Source: Mycoplasmataceae bacterium
Lineage (GTDB): Bacteria > Bacillota_I > Bacilli_A > Mycoplasmatales > Mycoplasmoidaceae
Assembly (NCBI GenBank): GCA_031290395.1
Contig: JAITNN010000014.1
Location: forward strand, 1 to 64,000
Direction of reading: 5' to 3'
DNA length: 64,000 bases
In this document: positions 53,886 through 64,000 of the stretch, piece after piece
How positions within the stretch are numbered: position 1 is the stretch's first letter
Layout: each line of letters opens with the position of its first letter
The notes under the pieces: generated by a model
What the model was told of the DNA's origin: nothing
What the model saw: the letters and a program-made list of their open reading frames with translations, nothing else
Database searches by the model: none
Position numbers and translations under genes: made by a program

Positions 53886-53935
53886 TTAGCTTGGCCGCTA
53901 ATCCACTAGATGCCAACGTTAATAGAGATGACATC

Positions 53936-55201
53936 TTATATCGTTTTAAGAGGTATAAGCATATTTTTAGAATCTTTAAATTTTAATTCATTTGTCATAC
54001 AGATAATCCCACCTTCAGCTACTTCTTTTTTAGATCGGGAAAGTATTGGAAAATATTGCATAGAATTCTTGGATTCTGGTGAAATATTTTTCTTTATTTC
54101 AATAGGATATAGCTTATTGTTAATGTCAATTATGAAATCAATTTCCTCTCTACTATTATTTCGAAACCAATAAAAATACATTGAGGTATTCTTCCCATCA
54201 TTTGCATACGATTTGATTATTTCATTAACAACAAATGTTTCAAAAAACTGGCCACTAAATGAACTAAGTTCTAATGTTTGTTCGCTATTAATTTTTGATA
54301 AATAACAAGCTAAACCAGTGTCAAGAAAATACATTTTTGGTCTTTTAGTTAATTTTTTAAAATTAGAATCATAATATGGGTTCAATAAATAGACAAGTTT
54401 GCTAGTTTGGAGTATTGAAAATCATTTAATGGCAGTATTCGTACTAATTTCGTTATCTTTGGCTAACTCTAAATAAATTAACTCTTGTCCCGTTCTAATA
54501 GCCACGCTTTCAAGAAACCTTCTAAATTTCAATAAATCTGTAACACCGACAATATTTCTCACATCTCTTTCTATATAAGTTTGTATGTAACTCTCGTAAT
54601 AAACACTGCTTGATAATTTTGGATTATTGTAAAGTTCAGGATATTGGCCTTTGAAGATTATTTCAAATATTTTTTTATTATCTAATTTCAAATCATTATT
54701 TCGTTTTGTTAAGACTTTCGCATTGGGTAAAAATGGAATAGAAGAATAATTAAATATTTCTGAATTAGATAAAGGCAATAATTCAACAATACCAGTTCTA
54801 CCAGCCAATGATTCGGTAACCCCCTTCATAAGTGAATAGGAATGCGAACCGGTTAAATAAAACATACCATAAGATTGCTGTTTATTTATTTGCCTTTGTT
54901 TTTCTACTATTACTTTTATGTAAGAAAATAAATTAGGTGCATATTGAATTTCATCAATTAAAATCGGTCATTTATATTTATCTAAAAAAACTTCAGGGTT
55001 ATTATTTGCTAGTTCCCTGTCTAAAAAATTGTCCAATGTAACAAAACTAGTAACCTTTATTTTATTGGTTTTGACTAAATGTTGCAAAAGTGTAGACTTT
55101 CCCACTTGTCTAGCACCTGTTAAAATAACCACAGGGAATGTTTGAGATGTTCTAATTATTGATTGTTCTATAGCTCTTTTAATGTATACGTTATGACTCA
55201 T
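53936..55201 (-). CDS. AAA ATPase, DUF4143-type
   Basis: 421 residues. Walker A GARQVGKST near 30, Walker B ILIDEIQY near 81, sensor FYLTGSHSYSLMKG near 113, SESLAGRTGIVELLPLSN and the C-terminal nuclease-like GQFFETFVVNEI...SREEIDFIIDINNKL with the NIEIKK-like stretch PIEIKKN. This is a standard full-length member; the gene at 180-1403 is a more distant one. The role of the family is unclear. Confidence 0.85.
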
Positions 55202-55261
55202 AAGTTACATTATATGTGAAAAATTTCATAGCACTGAAAATTCCCACAACCATTCAAGGAT

Positions 55262-55518
55262 ATGGCTAATAGTAAGACGACTTTTTATTGACAGCCGAGA
55301 AAAAATGTGACGATAAAATTCTAACTATTCTCAAAGATTGCGGCTGAGTCATTACGGATTCTTGTGCATTTTATCAAAGGCTACAAAAAACATGCCACCA
55401 TGCAATATGCAATGTTCATATTGATCGGTATTTAAAATTACTAATTGATCGTTGATCGGGGGGGGAGTCATTATTACGTCAACAGTTAATTAAAAAGTTT
55501 TATCAACATACTATATAA
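55262..55518 (+). pseudogene. IS66-like transposase remnant
   Basis: Two frames join: MANSKTTFYWQPRKN, then after a shift ILKDCGWVITDSCAFYQRL and CHHAICNVHIDRYLKLLIDR. The second block matches the catalytic region of IS66-type transposases, where a D-G-Y-like site is followed by CNAHxxRxLK. It ends in the metK leader at 55516-55518. A run of eight G residues (55458-55465) lies inside it. No terminal inverted repeats were found. Confidence 0.5.
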
Positions 55519-55660
55519 TACTCCCAAACCATAAAGAGTGTGATAGAGACAAGCTCGACGATCACACACCAACCTGTAATACAAGGTGGTAAAACTTGCA
55601 TGATGGTACTGATAATTTATCACTACTTTCATACATAACTTATGGGAGTAGTTTTCTTTT
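55514..55660 (+). promoter_or_regulatory. structured leader of metK, candidate SAM-sensing riboswitch with terminator
   Basis: A TATAAT box (55514-55519) is followed by possible P1 GTGATA/TATCAC (55540-55545 with 55618-55623), a hairpin GAG/CTC, then ACCAACC-10 nt-GGTGGTAA, which echoes the SAM-I riboswitch P4 region (GCAACC then GGTGCTAA). A strong terminator follows: CTACTTTCATA (55623-55633) with TATGGGAGTAG (55641-55651) and TTTTCTTTT. The competing helix GTGTGAT/ATCACAC could swap with P1. The position before metK fits control by S-adenosylmethionine. It is not a standard SAM-I consensus: the P2-P3 arm is too short. Confidence 0.5.
55623..55660 (+). terminator. intrinsic terminator in the metK leader
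   Basis: An 11-bp stem with two G-T pairs, a 7-nt loop and a T-rich tail, ending 12 bp before the metK ribosome site. It implies attenuation rather than simple termination of an upstream gene. Confidence 0.8.
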
Positions 55661-55672
55661 ATAAGGAGTATT

Positions 55673-56803
55673 ATGAACAAATTAGAACTATACACAAGTG
55701 AATCCGTAGGAAAGGGACATCCAGATAAAATCTGTGACCAAATTGCTGATGCAGTTTTAGATGATTGCTTAAGACAAGATAAGCATAGCCGTGTGGCTTG
55801 CGAAGTATTGGCTAGCAATCGTCTCATTGTCATCGGTGGTGAAATTAAAACAGCTGCCTATGTCGATGTGGTAAAAGTCGCATGAAGTATTCTAAAACCA
55901 TTAGGATATGATGAAAACGATTTCACAATTCTTAGCAACATCAATAAACAATCTAGTGACATTAATAAATTAGTGGATAAAAAAGACAAACATACTTTAG
56001 GCGCTGGTGATCAAGGTATTGTTTATGGTTATGCTACTAATAAAACAAAAACTTTTATGCCACTGTCAACTGTATTAGCACACGAATTAGTTAAAACTGC
56101 CACTCATTTGATTGAAACGCATCAATTCAAAGGAGCGAAATATGATATGAAATCTCAAGTCACTATTGATTGAAGCAATAAGACACCAAGAATTGACAAT
56201 ATGTTAATGTCAATTCAACACGAAGCTACTATTGATCGTAAAGTTTTTCATAATTTTGTAGTTAATAAAATCATGATCCCCTTGGCCAAAAAATATGATT
56301 TAAACACCAATTTTCAGACTCGTGTCAATGCTGCTGGAGACTTCATAATCGGCGGCCCAATCGGCGATACAGGCCTCACTGGAAGAAAAATTGTTGTAGA
56401 TAATTATGGAGCAGTTGCGCATATTGGTGGTGGTGCTTTTAGTGGAAAAGATTACACAAAAGTAGACCGAACTGGAGCATATTTTGCACGTTGAATTGCC
56501 AAAAACATTGTGGCTGCAAAATTAGCTGAACGTTGTGAAGTAGAATTAGCATTTGCAATTGGCGAACCAAAACCAATTTCATTTAGAATAGACACTTTCA
56601 ATACTAACGTAGTTAGTATTGAGAAAATTTATAATGCAGTTGAAAAAACTTTCAATATGGATTTAGCAACCATTGTAAAAGAATTAAAACTTGACTCGCC
56701 AATCTACCAAAAAACCGCCACTTTTGGCCATTTTGGTCGTGATGATTTACAACTCCCTTGAGAAAAAATTAATCAAGTTGAAAAATTACTTAAAAATATC
56801 TAA
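55673..56803 (+). CDS. metK: S-adenosylmethionine synthetase
   Basis: 376 residues. [36 protein letters not shown], the glycine-rich [20 protein letters not shown] and [18 protein letters not shown] are all present. It makes SAM from methionine and ATP, the methyl donor for the DNA and tRNA methyltransferases seen in this window. AAGGAG precedes the ATG. Three TGA-Trp codons are read. Confidence 0.95.
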
Positions 56804-56888
56804 AAAAAATTAAAAAAAATTCAAAACAAAAAAATTTATTTATAAATTTAAAATTTTTGGTGTATTAATATATGAAAGGAGGTGTATT

Positions 56889-57218
56889 ATGAGAAGAGAT
56901 CAAAATAAACGTTTCGGGTCAGTCCGAAGTCGTGTTGATGAAATATGTGAAAGATACCGTATTTGCAAAATGAAGTTAGATAACCTCAACAACCAAATAT
57001 TGAATCCAGAGATGGATGCAGAAAGAATCGCTCACTATCGTAATTACATTAACACAATCGAGTTGATTTTAAAATGTTTAGACCCAGAAGATGCCGCTTT
57101 AATAAGGAACATTGGATTCCATAAAGTGCCAACTGCTGAACTTGGCTACTCAGCCACAACTTATTATTCACACTATCGCAAAGCAGCAACTACATTCTTA
57201 AAATACTTAACGGCATAA
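56889..57218 (+). CDS. MG284/MPN403-type protein
   Basis: 109 residues. Helical, with VDEICERYRICKMKLDNLNNQI and a terminal GYSATTYYSHYRKAATTFLKYL, a plan recalling the MG284/MPN403 family of mycoplasmas. The family's function is unknown. The ribosome site GAAAGGAGG is strong. It is the first of three tightly linked genes (stops and starts touch). Confidence 0.65.
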   Translation: MRRDQNKRFGSVRSRVDEICERYRICKMKLDNLNNQILNPEMDAERIAHYRNYINTIELILKCLDPEDAALIRNIGFHKVPTAELGYSATTYYSHYRKAATTFLKYLTA

Positions 57219-58259
57219 ATGAGTGCTACAACTTATTACATTAATGAGTTGTCGCAGAACTTGGTAAATGCAAATCACTATGTTTACATAAATAGCGTGG
57301 ATGGTAATCTCGATATCAAAAATAACAAGTGATTCTTCGATTTGAATTTTTACATGATTATGGATACATCGTTACCCATGAATATGTTAAACACTTCAAT
57401 CAGCTTGCCATTTGCTTCTGTGGATAATGTTTCCATTAATCATAATCCCTATGCCGATATTCCTTTGTTTGTAAGGCAAAGGAATGATTGTCAAGTCTAT
57501 CAAGCTTCGCTTAATGTGGATATTAGTGATTCCAAATTTTTTACTCAATGTCTAACCAATTATGATATGTATGCTTCATTTAGTTTTGACTATGATGCTG
57601 ACGTTATTAATAAAACATCATTCACTACACAATCTTCTAATACTAATAATTTTCTTAGTGAATTAAATTTAGTCAAACAAAATGTTCAGTTCAAATTTAC
57701 TAACTATTTAAAGGTAGATGAAGAAAAAGGTTGATTTGACAATAGCAATTCCTACTATTTGAATAGTAATGGTAATTCTTATGAAAAACAATCCATTGTC
57801 TATTATCAAATGAATAGTGACTGTGAAGACTTAAGAAAACCAATTATTGATTTGTTAAACATTCAAGTCACAAACCCGACTACCATCATCAGTGTGAAAA
57901 CTAATTTTTATTATTCGGTCGGTGATGATCCTAAAATATTGGAATACAAATATGAGGATAACACCACCGAATACGTAGTTGGTAAATATAACATTAGCTT
58001 CAGCGCCCATACTTCGTATGACACTAGTACAAAACAAATCACCACATCTTTAAATGGTGAAACAGGGTTTATGATTCCTGAAACTAGCATTGGTTATTTT
58101 GAAGTAGAGGTAAAATTAAGCGAACAAAATAACATCAAACTATATTCATTTCACAAATCATTTAACTTTATTGGTGACAGCTATGAAAATAAATATGTTC
58201 ATATCAAACAAATATTTATTAATGACATTACTCAAAATTTTAAAAGGATGGTATTTTAA
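57219..58259 (+). CDS. hypothetical protein, beta-rich (346 residues)
   Basis: No signal peptide. It is rich in Asn, Ser, Asp, Tyr and Phe with alternating hydrophobic strands (FSFDYDADVI, FYYSVGDDPK, YFEVEVKLSE). Its start is adjacent to the upstream stop (TAAATG) and its stop overlaps the next start (TAATG). It may be an exported or structural protein whose partner is the membrane-anchored neighbour. Family not recognised. Confidence 0.65.
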
Positions 58260-58705
58260 TGAAATCAAAGCAAAAGCTCATCGCACTTGGCTGTGCCACA
58301 TTGGCGATCGTAATTATTGTTGCTACAGCAATGGCCGCATTGGCTATTAGTCATCATAGTAGTGATAGTGATTCCAAAGAAAAGAAACCAACTGGTCGTC
58401 AAGATTACGATCATGAATTAATAGGTTCATTATTAAGTAAAGATACAATAGTAAGCAAATGTGTTGACTATAAAAATAATGATTTAACAATTAATGAACA
58501 AAAGTTTCGTAGCAATATTGAATATATCATTAGAGGAGCATTAAAAAAAGTAAACAAATTTGAAAGTAATGCTGATAGCTATTCTATTGACTTAAATTAT
58601 CAATACACCACTCCCAAAACAATAGCTACTGATGTGGTTTGATATTTGCCTGGAAGCAAACCACATAAATACTACGATCAATTCGAGATCGCTTTATCAC
58701 TATAA
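58259..58705 (+). CDS. membrane-anchored small protein
   Basis: 148 residues. One N-terminal membrane helix (LIALGCATLAIVIIVATAMA, residues 6-27), then a Ser/Asp/Lys linker and a soluble domain of about 100 residues (ELIGSLLSKDTIV, YIIRGALKKVNKF). It is coupled to the upstream gene by TAATG. No domain is recognised. Confidence 0.65.
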
Positions 58706-58712
58706 TTATGTT

Positions 58713-59417
58713 ATGAGTAAACTCATTGCCCACCGTGGTTTAAGTAGCCGCGCATTCGAAAATACCGAAGAAGCTTTTTTGCTTGCCGCCGATCATTCAG
58801 CTGTCTTCGGTATTGAAACAGATGTTTGATTAACCAAGGATAATATTTTAGTTTGCTCACACGAACCAACACCTTTTGCCGAACCAAATAGCGTGTTGGA
58901 AATTAAAGATTCTTACTATGACAGGATTTCTAAATTACCTCTAAACTATAAAATATGTAAATATAAATTTAAAGTGCCACATTTTATATGCACTTTTGAT
59001 CGCTATTTAGAAATTTGTAAGGAATTTAATAAAGTTGCAGTTATTGAAATTAAACAAGCTGGTTTAGACGAGACAGCATTGACTTTATTAGTTGACAAAG
59101 TTAAAAAAGCTAATATGTTAAATAAAACACATTTCATTAGTTTTGATTGGGAATCGCTAAAAAAAGTCCAATTGATTGAAACTAAGAGTACTGTTTTCGC
59201 ATTAGCAGACACAGAACAGAAAATACAAAGTGCTTTGGATTTTGGTTTTAACATTAGTATTAGAGGCAATTTGATTAATAAGAAAATTATGAAGACCGTG
59301 CATGAAAAACATTTATTAATTAGTGTGTGAACAGTAAATAGTAAATTCTTATCATCTTTACTCCAGAAGTTTTACAAAGTTGATTTTATTACTAGTAATA
59401 GAATTGTTTTAAAGTAA
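58713..59417 (+). CDS. glycerophosphodiester phosphodiesterase
   Basis: 234 residues. AHRGLSSRAFENTEEAFLLA and FGIETDVWLTKDNILVCSHE hold the catalytic HR, E and D/H residues of the GDPD family; VIEIK supplies another acidic site. It hydrolyses glycerophosphodiesters to glycerol 3-phosphate and an alcohol. In mycoplasmas this route feeds hydrogen peroxide production. It starts 7 bp after the previous stop. Confidence 0.9.
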
Positions 59418-59437
59418 ATAGTATAATTGGAAGCACT

Positions 59438-60661
59438 ATGAAAATATTAATCCTTGGAGCCGGTGTACAAGGCTCTACAGTTGCTAAAAAAGCAAGCGAA
59501 GAGAAAAAAGTTGAAAAGATTTATATAGCTGACTGAGACATTGCTAGCGTCGATGAAATAATAAAATATTCAAGCAAAATATCTGGTTTTAAACTTGATG
59601 CAAGTAAGTATGAAAATATTATAGATTTGTGCAAAAAGATTGATCCTATTGATCTAATCATTAACGCTTTGCCTTTGCATTTTGCTAAAAATGTTTTAGA
59701 TTCAGCCGTGGCTCTTAAAATTAATTATCAAGATTTTGCTGCTGGTGAAGGCATAAAAGATGATTGGTTTGAAGGATTAAAATATTTATTAACAGAATAC
59801 GACACTAAATTTAAAAACAATAATAAATTGGCCATCATCGGTACAGGATCTGCTCCAGGATTATTGTGTTTAGCTACGAGAATCGCTGTAAAGGAATTAG
59901 ACACTTGTGATACGATTTACAATTTAGTATGAGAAGGTGTAAAAACTAAAAGATTCATTCCGTTTTGATTTTCTCCAACATCAGCGTTATGAGATATGTC
60001 TGAACCAGCCATTGCTTGAATTAACAATAAAATTGTAAGAACCGATGCTTTTAGTTTACCAGTAGTCCGGAAATATGATTATTTGGATACGCCAATTACA
60101 TTTGTTGAACATTCGCATGACGAGCCAGCGTATTATGGCATTCATGCTCAAGAATTTTACAAAGGGGTAAAGAATGCATATTTCAAATATGCAGGGCTAG
60201 GAATTGACTTTGCTAAAGGACTGTTTGAATCAGGCAAATTGTCGCATAAAAAACAAATGATTGATGGCCAGATGATCTCTCCGTATGAATTAACACTAAA
60301 ATCCATCCCAACGCCGCCAAAACATCCAAGCGAAATCAAAGCCATTATTGATGAAGGTTTAATTTCTGATTCTGGATGTATGGTCGCTGAGGCAATTGGG
60401 TTAAAAAATGGCAAAGAAGCGAAAGTAGAAGTGCATATATTGGCTCCAGGCTTGCGAGATTCATTTGAAAAGGCCAAGATGACTGCCGAAGCGTTCGTCA
60501 CAGGACAAAGTGGTTTTCTATATACAAAACTCTTCATAGATGATGTCATAAAAACTCATGGTCTAATTAGTTCAGACATGTTGAGCTACGAAGAAATTGA
60601 TATATACATGAACAATGCCAAAAAACTTGACATAACTACACAAACTAAAATAATTTGATAA
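59438..60661 (+). CDS. saccharopine dehydrogenase-like NAD(P) oxidoreductase
   Basis: 407 residues. The N-terminal Rossmann motif is GAGVQGSTVAKKA, then LIINALPLHFAKNVLDSAV, AGEGIKDDWF and GTGSAPGLLCLATRI (the conserved GxxPG). This is the saccharopine dehydrogenase/carboxynorspermidine synthase fold. No lysine-pathway gene is near. A potCD spermidine/putrescine transporter lies 1 kb downstream on the other strand, so a role in polyamine metabolism is possible but unproved. Such enzymes are rarely reported from Mollicutes. Confidence 0.75.
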
Positions 60662-60722
60662 ATACAAAATGGAACATTAGAGAAAATCTGACATTACAGT
60701 CACAGAACTAGACTAAATAAAA

Positions 60723-61667
60723 TTACAAAGTTGTTAAATAAGAGTACATTGCAATCATAGCGGCATTATCACTAGTGTATTTAGTCTCGGCTAATTTAAT
60801 TGGCAACCCTAGGTTGGAAAGTTTGTGTCTCAATAATTTATTAGCGCTAACACCACCACCTATGGCAACAAATTTTACTTGTGGATATTTTGTTATGTAA
60901 TACTCTAATTTGATTCTAGCTTCCTCAGTGGCTCATTCAAGTAATGATGATGCAATCAGTGTCTTATCAAAGTTATGATTTTTCATCTTTGATTGGTTAA
61001 CATAATTAAAAACATGCGTCTTGATGCCAGAAAAGCTAAAATTGTCGGTTGGTTTAAAATGACGAATCATTTTTCAGCTAGTTTTTGTTTTATCGTAAAT
61101 TTTATCAATGCTAATACCACCTGGATATGGTAGTTTTAAGATACGTCCACATTTGTCTAGCATTTCGCCCATTGCATCATCATTAGTTTGATTTAAAATA
61201 TAATATTCTTTAATGTTGATCATTAAATAAATGGCAGTATGTCCACCTGACGCAATAAAGGCTAAAAATGGATACTGAATTAACTTTTCGTTATTAATAG
61301 CAAAAGAGTAAATATGACCCATCATATGATCGGTAGGAATCAACGAAGCATTTAATAGCGATGCAATTGATTTAGCAAATGCTTTACCAACATGTAATGA
61401 TCCAGGTAACCCAGGGCTATTGGTATAAGCAATTTGCGTAATGTCTGCTTGACAAATTTTAGCATGCTTAATAGCTCTTTTATAACAAATGCTTAAATCG
61501 GCTTCATGACCTCTTGCTGCAATTTCGGGAACAATTCCTCCATATTGACGATGTGATTTCATCGTAGTTAAAGTTATGTTAGATAAAATTTTATCATTGC
61601 AAGAAATAGCGATACTAGTATCATCACATGAAGTTTCTATGGCTAGAATATATTTTTTCTTTGTCAT
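60723..61667 (-). CDS. tsaD: tRNA threonylcarbamoyladenosine synthesis protein TsaD
   Basis: 314 residues. ETSCDDTSIAI, SHRQYGGIVPEIAARGHE, TNSPGLPGSLHVGKAFAK, metal-binding HMMGHIYS (usual form HxEGH), FIASGGHTAIYL and GGGVSANKLLR. It forms t6A on tRNAs reading ANN codons. It lies 2 bp downstream of the potD-like gene and probably shares its transcript. Confidence 0.93.
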
Positions 61668-61669
61668 TT

Positions 61670-63331
61670 TTACATTTTCTCTTTATGCTGCATATACTCA
61701 AAACTCATATTTGACTTTGTTAATACTGATAATGGTAATTCTAATAATAGATCATCAGATTCAAAGTTCACATTATTGATTTCGGCCAATAATTCAGCTT
61801 TGTTTTCGTCGCCTTCATATTTAATATCAAAATAACTATTAGTTGGATTTGGATATTCACTGTTCCGTGACACAAATTCTTTAGTAACTCAAAGAGTTGG
61901 CTCATAATATGTATACTCAAAATTAATAATAGTATTGTAAAGTGGATTATTTGTGTCCTCGTCTTCGGTCACACCTTTACCAATCCATGAGTCTGCATCA
62001 TCGTCACTTGTTGGAGCGGCAGCAGCCCCATCTAATATGCAACTTTTGAGTAAATCATATACAGGTTGACTGTTTTGATCACGTTTATTAACGACTACCA
62101 TATCAAGAGCCACCATTGTATAACGTGGCTTTACGATATGAATATTCCCATCTACAAGATCAGAGTTTGATCCAAGTGGTGCACAATTTCATACACTAGT
62201 TCAATCGTCGTTGCCACCGCCCATTGCCGCATAAGCGACATCACCACTATATGAAATAATACCATTCGCTTGCGCCTCAGTAGCATCATCAGGATTTCCC
62301 ATCGGATCAGCAAAACTATACAATATTTGCTGGCTGTCGCTATTTATAAAAAAAGTATTTGGATTAAATTTGCCCGTTACGCTTTCATAGGTGTCACCGA
62401 TTTTCTGCATGGTTTGTTCATCATCACTAGGGTTAACATCGTTAGTATTAGTAGAAGCCAAATGACATAAATCATAAAAGCTTCTTGAATCATCTACTAG
62501 AGCCATATGTTGTTTATTGCTGGGCTTAAATCTATCATCCAAATTACTATTTTTATTTGGTGAAATGGCGTCAGTAATTTTATCTCATGTCGCATCTTTG
62601 CTATATCATAAATTATTCGTTTCGTCATATGATGGTGCAGTTAAATCATATGCACCACCATCATTATTTGTTGCATCTCCTATGTAGTCACCATGATAAG
62701 CAAACATTAAATCCTCATCAAAATATGGCAATGAATAATTTAACAACGTTTCATCATCTCCATATATATGTTCATCTAATGCGTGAACATAATCATCAAC
62801 TGAAAATACGATGTTAATCACGGTGTCGCTAAATAGAGTCAATGCATTATGAGGGTCGTTGCGGGCCTCGTTTTGTCTTTCGACTCTAGTACCACTATAT
62901 TTTGAAGAAGTATAAGGGGCAGCATATTGAATTAAGTAAGAACCATCTCAATCGCTAGGCATATATTCTTCTTCTCATGGTTTATATGTATTAGAATTCA
63001 ATGGATTGCCATCATTTGAAAACATCGATCAATTAATGTTGGCTAAGTCATCTTCTTTAATTAATTCCAAAACTGTATATGTGGAAGGAACGGCAATATC
63101 ATAAGATCGTTTGAATTTTGCTTGAATGTCTTCGTTCGTCGAATAACTAACATATCTCACCTGTTGTCCATCAATTGTTCTATTCTTCGCAATTAAATCA
63201 GGAGACATATAACTTTCATAATTGGCAAACACAATTCCGCCAATGGAACATGAGCTTAATATCAACGGTAATACACTACACGACCCTATTGCAATGAAGG
63301 AAATACATTTTAATGTTATGTTTTTCTTCAT
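61670..63331 (-). CDS. potD: spermidine/putrescine ABC transporter binding lipoprotein (PotD-like)
   Basis: 553 residues. Signal MKKNITLKCISFIAIGSCSV...SSC with lipobox LILSSC. IYGDDETLLNYSLPYFDEDLMFAYHGDYIGDA, split over the chain, and KRSYDIAVPSTYTVLELIKEDDL follow the PotD/PotF plan; the sequence is longer than the standard 350, with mycoplasma-type insertions. It captures polyamines outside the cell. The start overlaps the potC stop (TAATG). Confidence 0.75.
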
Positions 63332-64000
63332 TATGATTCTCCCTTTGTTGATGAGATCATCGCACTTTTTTTATTTTCTTTTTTAATTTTGAAATATTTA
63401 CGGATGCCGATGATCACAATCACCACAATGGTAATAATAACGACAAAGGCACCAAAGGTGACTACCCATGCTTTAATACCTTTGCGTGTTGAATAAATTA
63501 ATGTTCCAATGGTTTGAAATGAACCATTGACCAAGTTCGTAATGATAAAGTCGTCCAATGACATGGATAATACAATCGCTACAGCCGATAGAATTGCTGG
63601 CATCAAATATGGAACGGTAATTTTCCAGAATGTATCCATCTTAGAGTGACCTAAATCATAACTTGCTCATAATTGATTTTGATTCATTTTAGCCATTCTT
63701 GGATAAATGGCCACGATTGCATATGGTGTACAAAATGAAATGTGTGCTAAAACAACCGTAAAGAAGCCTAAATTAAATCCCATAGCAACTCATGTGGAAG
63801 AAAATAATAATGCTAAACTAATACCAGTAATGGCTTCAGGGTTTACAATAGTTAATTGTGTAGTGAAGTTCACAGCCTTTCTTTGAAATGGTTGTGCTCT
63901 TCACATCCCGAAGCAAGTTATGATTGCTAGTAAAACTGAAATTGGTACGACTATTACCGATAAAAGTAACGAATTAAATAAGCCATTGAGAAATTCATCG
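63331..64000 (-). CDS. potC: spermidine/putrescine ABC permease (PotC-like), partial at the window edge
   Basis: The last 222 codons are inside the window; the start lies to the right of position 64000. Membrane helices and the EAA-loop-like segment SYDLGHSKMDTFWKITVPYLMPAILSA mark the inner-membrane permease family. The sequence EAITGISLALLF and DDFIITNLVNG are typical of PotC. It overlaps potD by one base. Confidence 0.85.

Noticed and set aside
55458-55465. Eight-G homopolymer as a phase-variable switch
   Set aside because: It lies in a decayed transposase remnant already frameshifted elsewhere, with no intact gene to switch.
55673-56803. metK appearing as four broken fragments
   Set aside because: All breaks are TGA codons at conserved Trp positions; with TGA=Trp the gene is intact. 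The same applies to most genes here.
1-64000. CRISPR array
   Set aside because: No regularly spaced repeats with unique spacers were seen; the repeats found are pairs or tracts.

Overview
The window reads as DNA from a Mollicute (mycoplasma-like bacterium). It is AT-rich, and nearly every gene opens only if TGA is read as tryptophan. Under that code about 60 genes become uninterrupted, among them metK, hemW, asnS, tsaD and virB4-like genes that look broken under the standard code. Several lipoproteins carry a lysine-rich N-terminus, a hydrophobic stretch and a cysteine lipobox, and there is no sign of wall synthesis. I cannot name the species. A complete SUF iron-sulfur operon, a flavodoxin and a ferredoxin/flavodoxin-NADP reductase are not what one expects in the smallest mycoplasmas, so a less reduced lineage is likely. 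All coordinates below use the TGA=Trp code.

Layout. Positions 1-1.4 kb hold a DUF4143-type AAA ATPase. From 1.4 to 23.2 kb lies an accessory region that looks like an integrative conjugative element. It has a tyrosine recombinase and a truncated second copy of it, a DUF4268-like nuclease, a lipoprotein, small DNA-binding proteins with repeated operators, SSB, an odd RuvA-like protein, and a heavily structured origin-like segment beside a replication-relaxation (MobT-like) protein. It also has a phase-variable adenine methyltransferase with a type II restriction enzyme and a HEPN/AbiU2-like protein. Its leftward transfer operon encodes a pilin-like protein, a 1059-residue surface protein, a VirB6-like channel, a VirB4/TraE ATPase, an RHH protein and a VirD4/TraG coupling protein. 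Three tRNA genes (Asn, Glu, Val) follow at 23.4-23.6 kb.

From 24 to 42 kb is core genome: the sufC-D-S-U-flavodoxin-B operon, a 1363-residue lipoprotein, a HAD phosphatase, coaX and coaD, a large metallophosphoesterase, cinA, pgsA, asnS and trmL. From 42.7 to 48.9 kb come an ABC-F ATPase and a type III restriction-modification locus whose mod gene is frameshifted at a (CA)9 tract. From 49 to 64 kb are an FNR, miaA, hemW, lipoprotein and membrane-protein genes, a second DUF4143 ATPase, an IS66-like transposase remnant, metK behind a structured leader with an intrinsic terminator, an MG284/MPN403-type cluster, a glycerophosphodiesterase, a saccharopine-dehydrogenase-like enzyme, tsaD and potCD.

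How parts work together. SUF proteins plus the in-operon flavodoxin and the distant FNR could form one iron-sulfur/electron supply route. Two restriction-modification systems carry CA/TG dinucleotide tracts near the start of the modification gene; one is in frame and the other out of frame, so the cell can switch them. The most unusual region is 8.04-8.52 kb. It holds two divergent short transcription units, each with a promoter and an intrinsic terminator, whose RNA 5' ends would be complementary over 20 nt. They are followed by a nested multi-stem structure and a perfect 22-bp hairpin, all beside the replication-relaxation gene.
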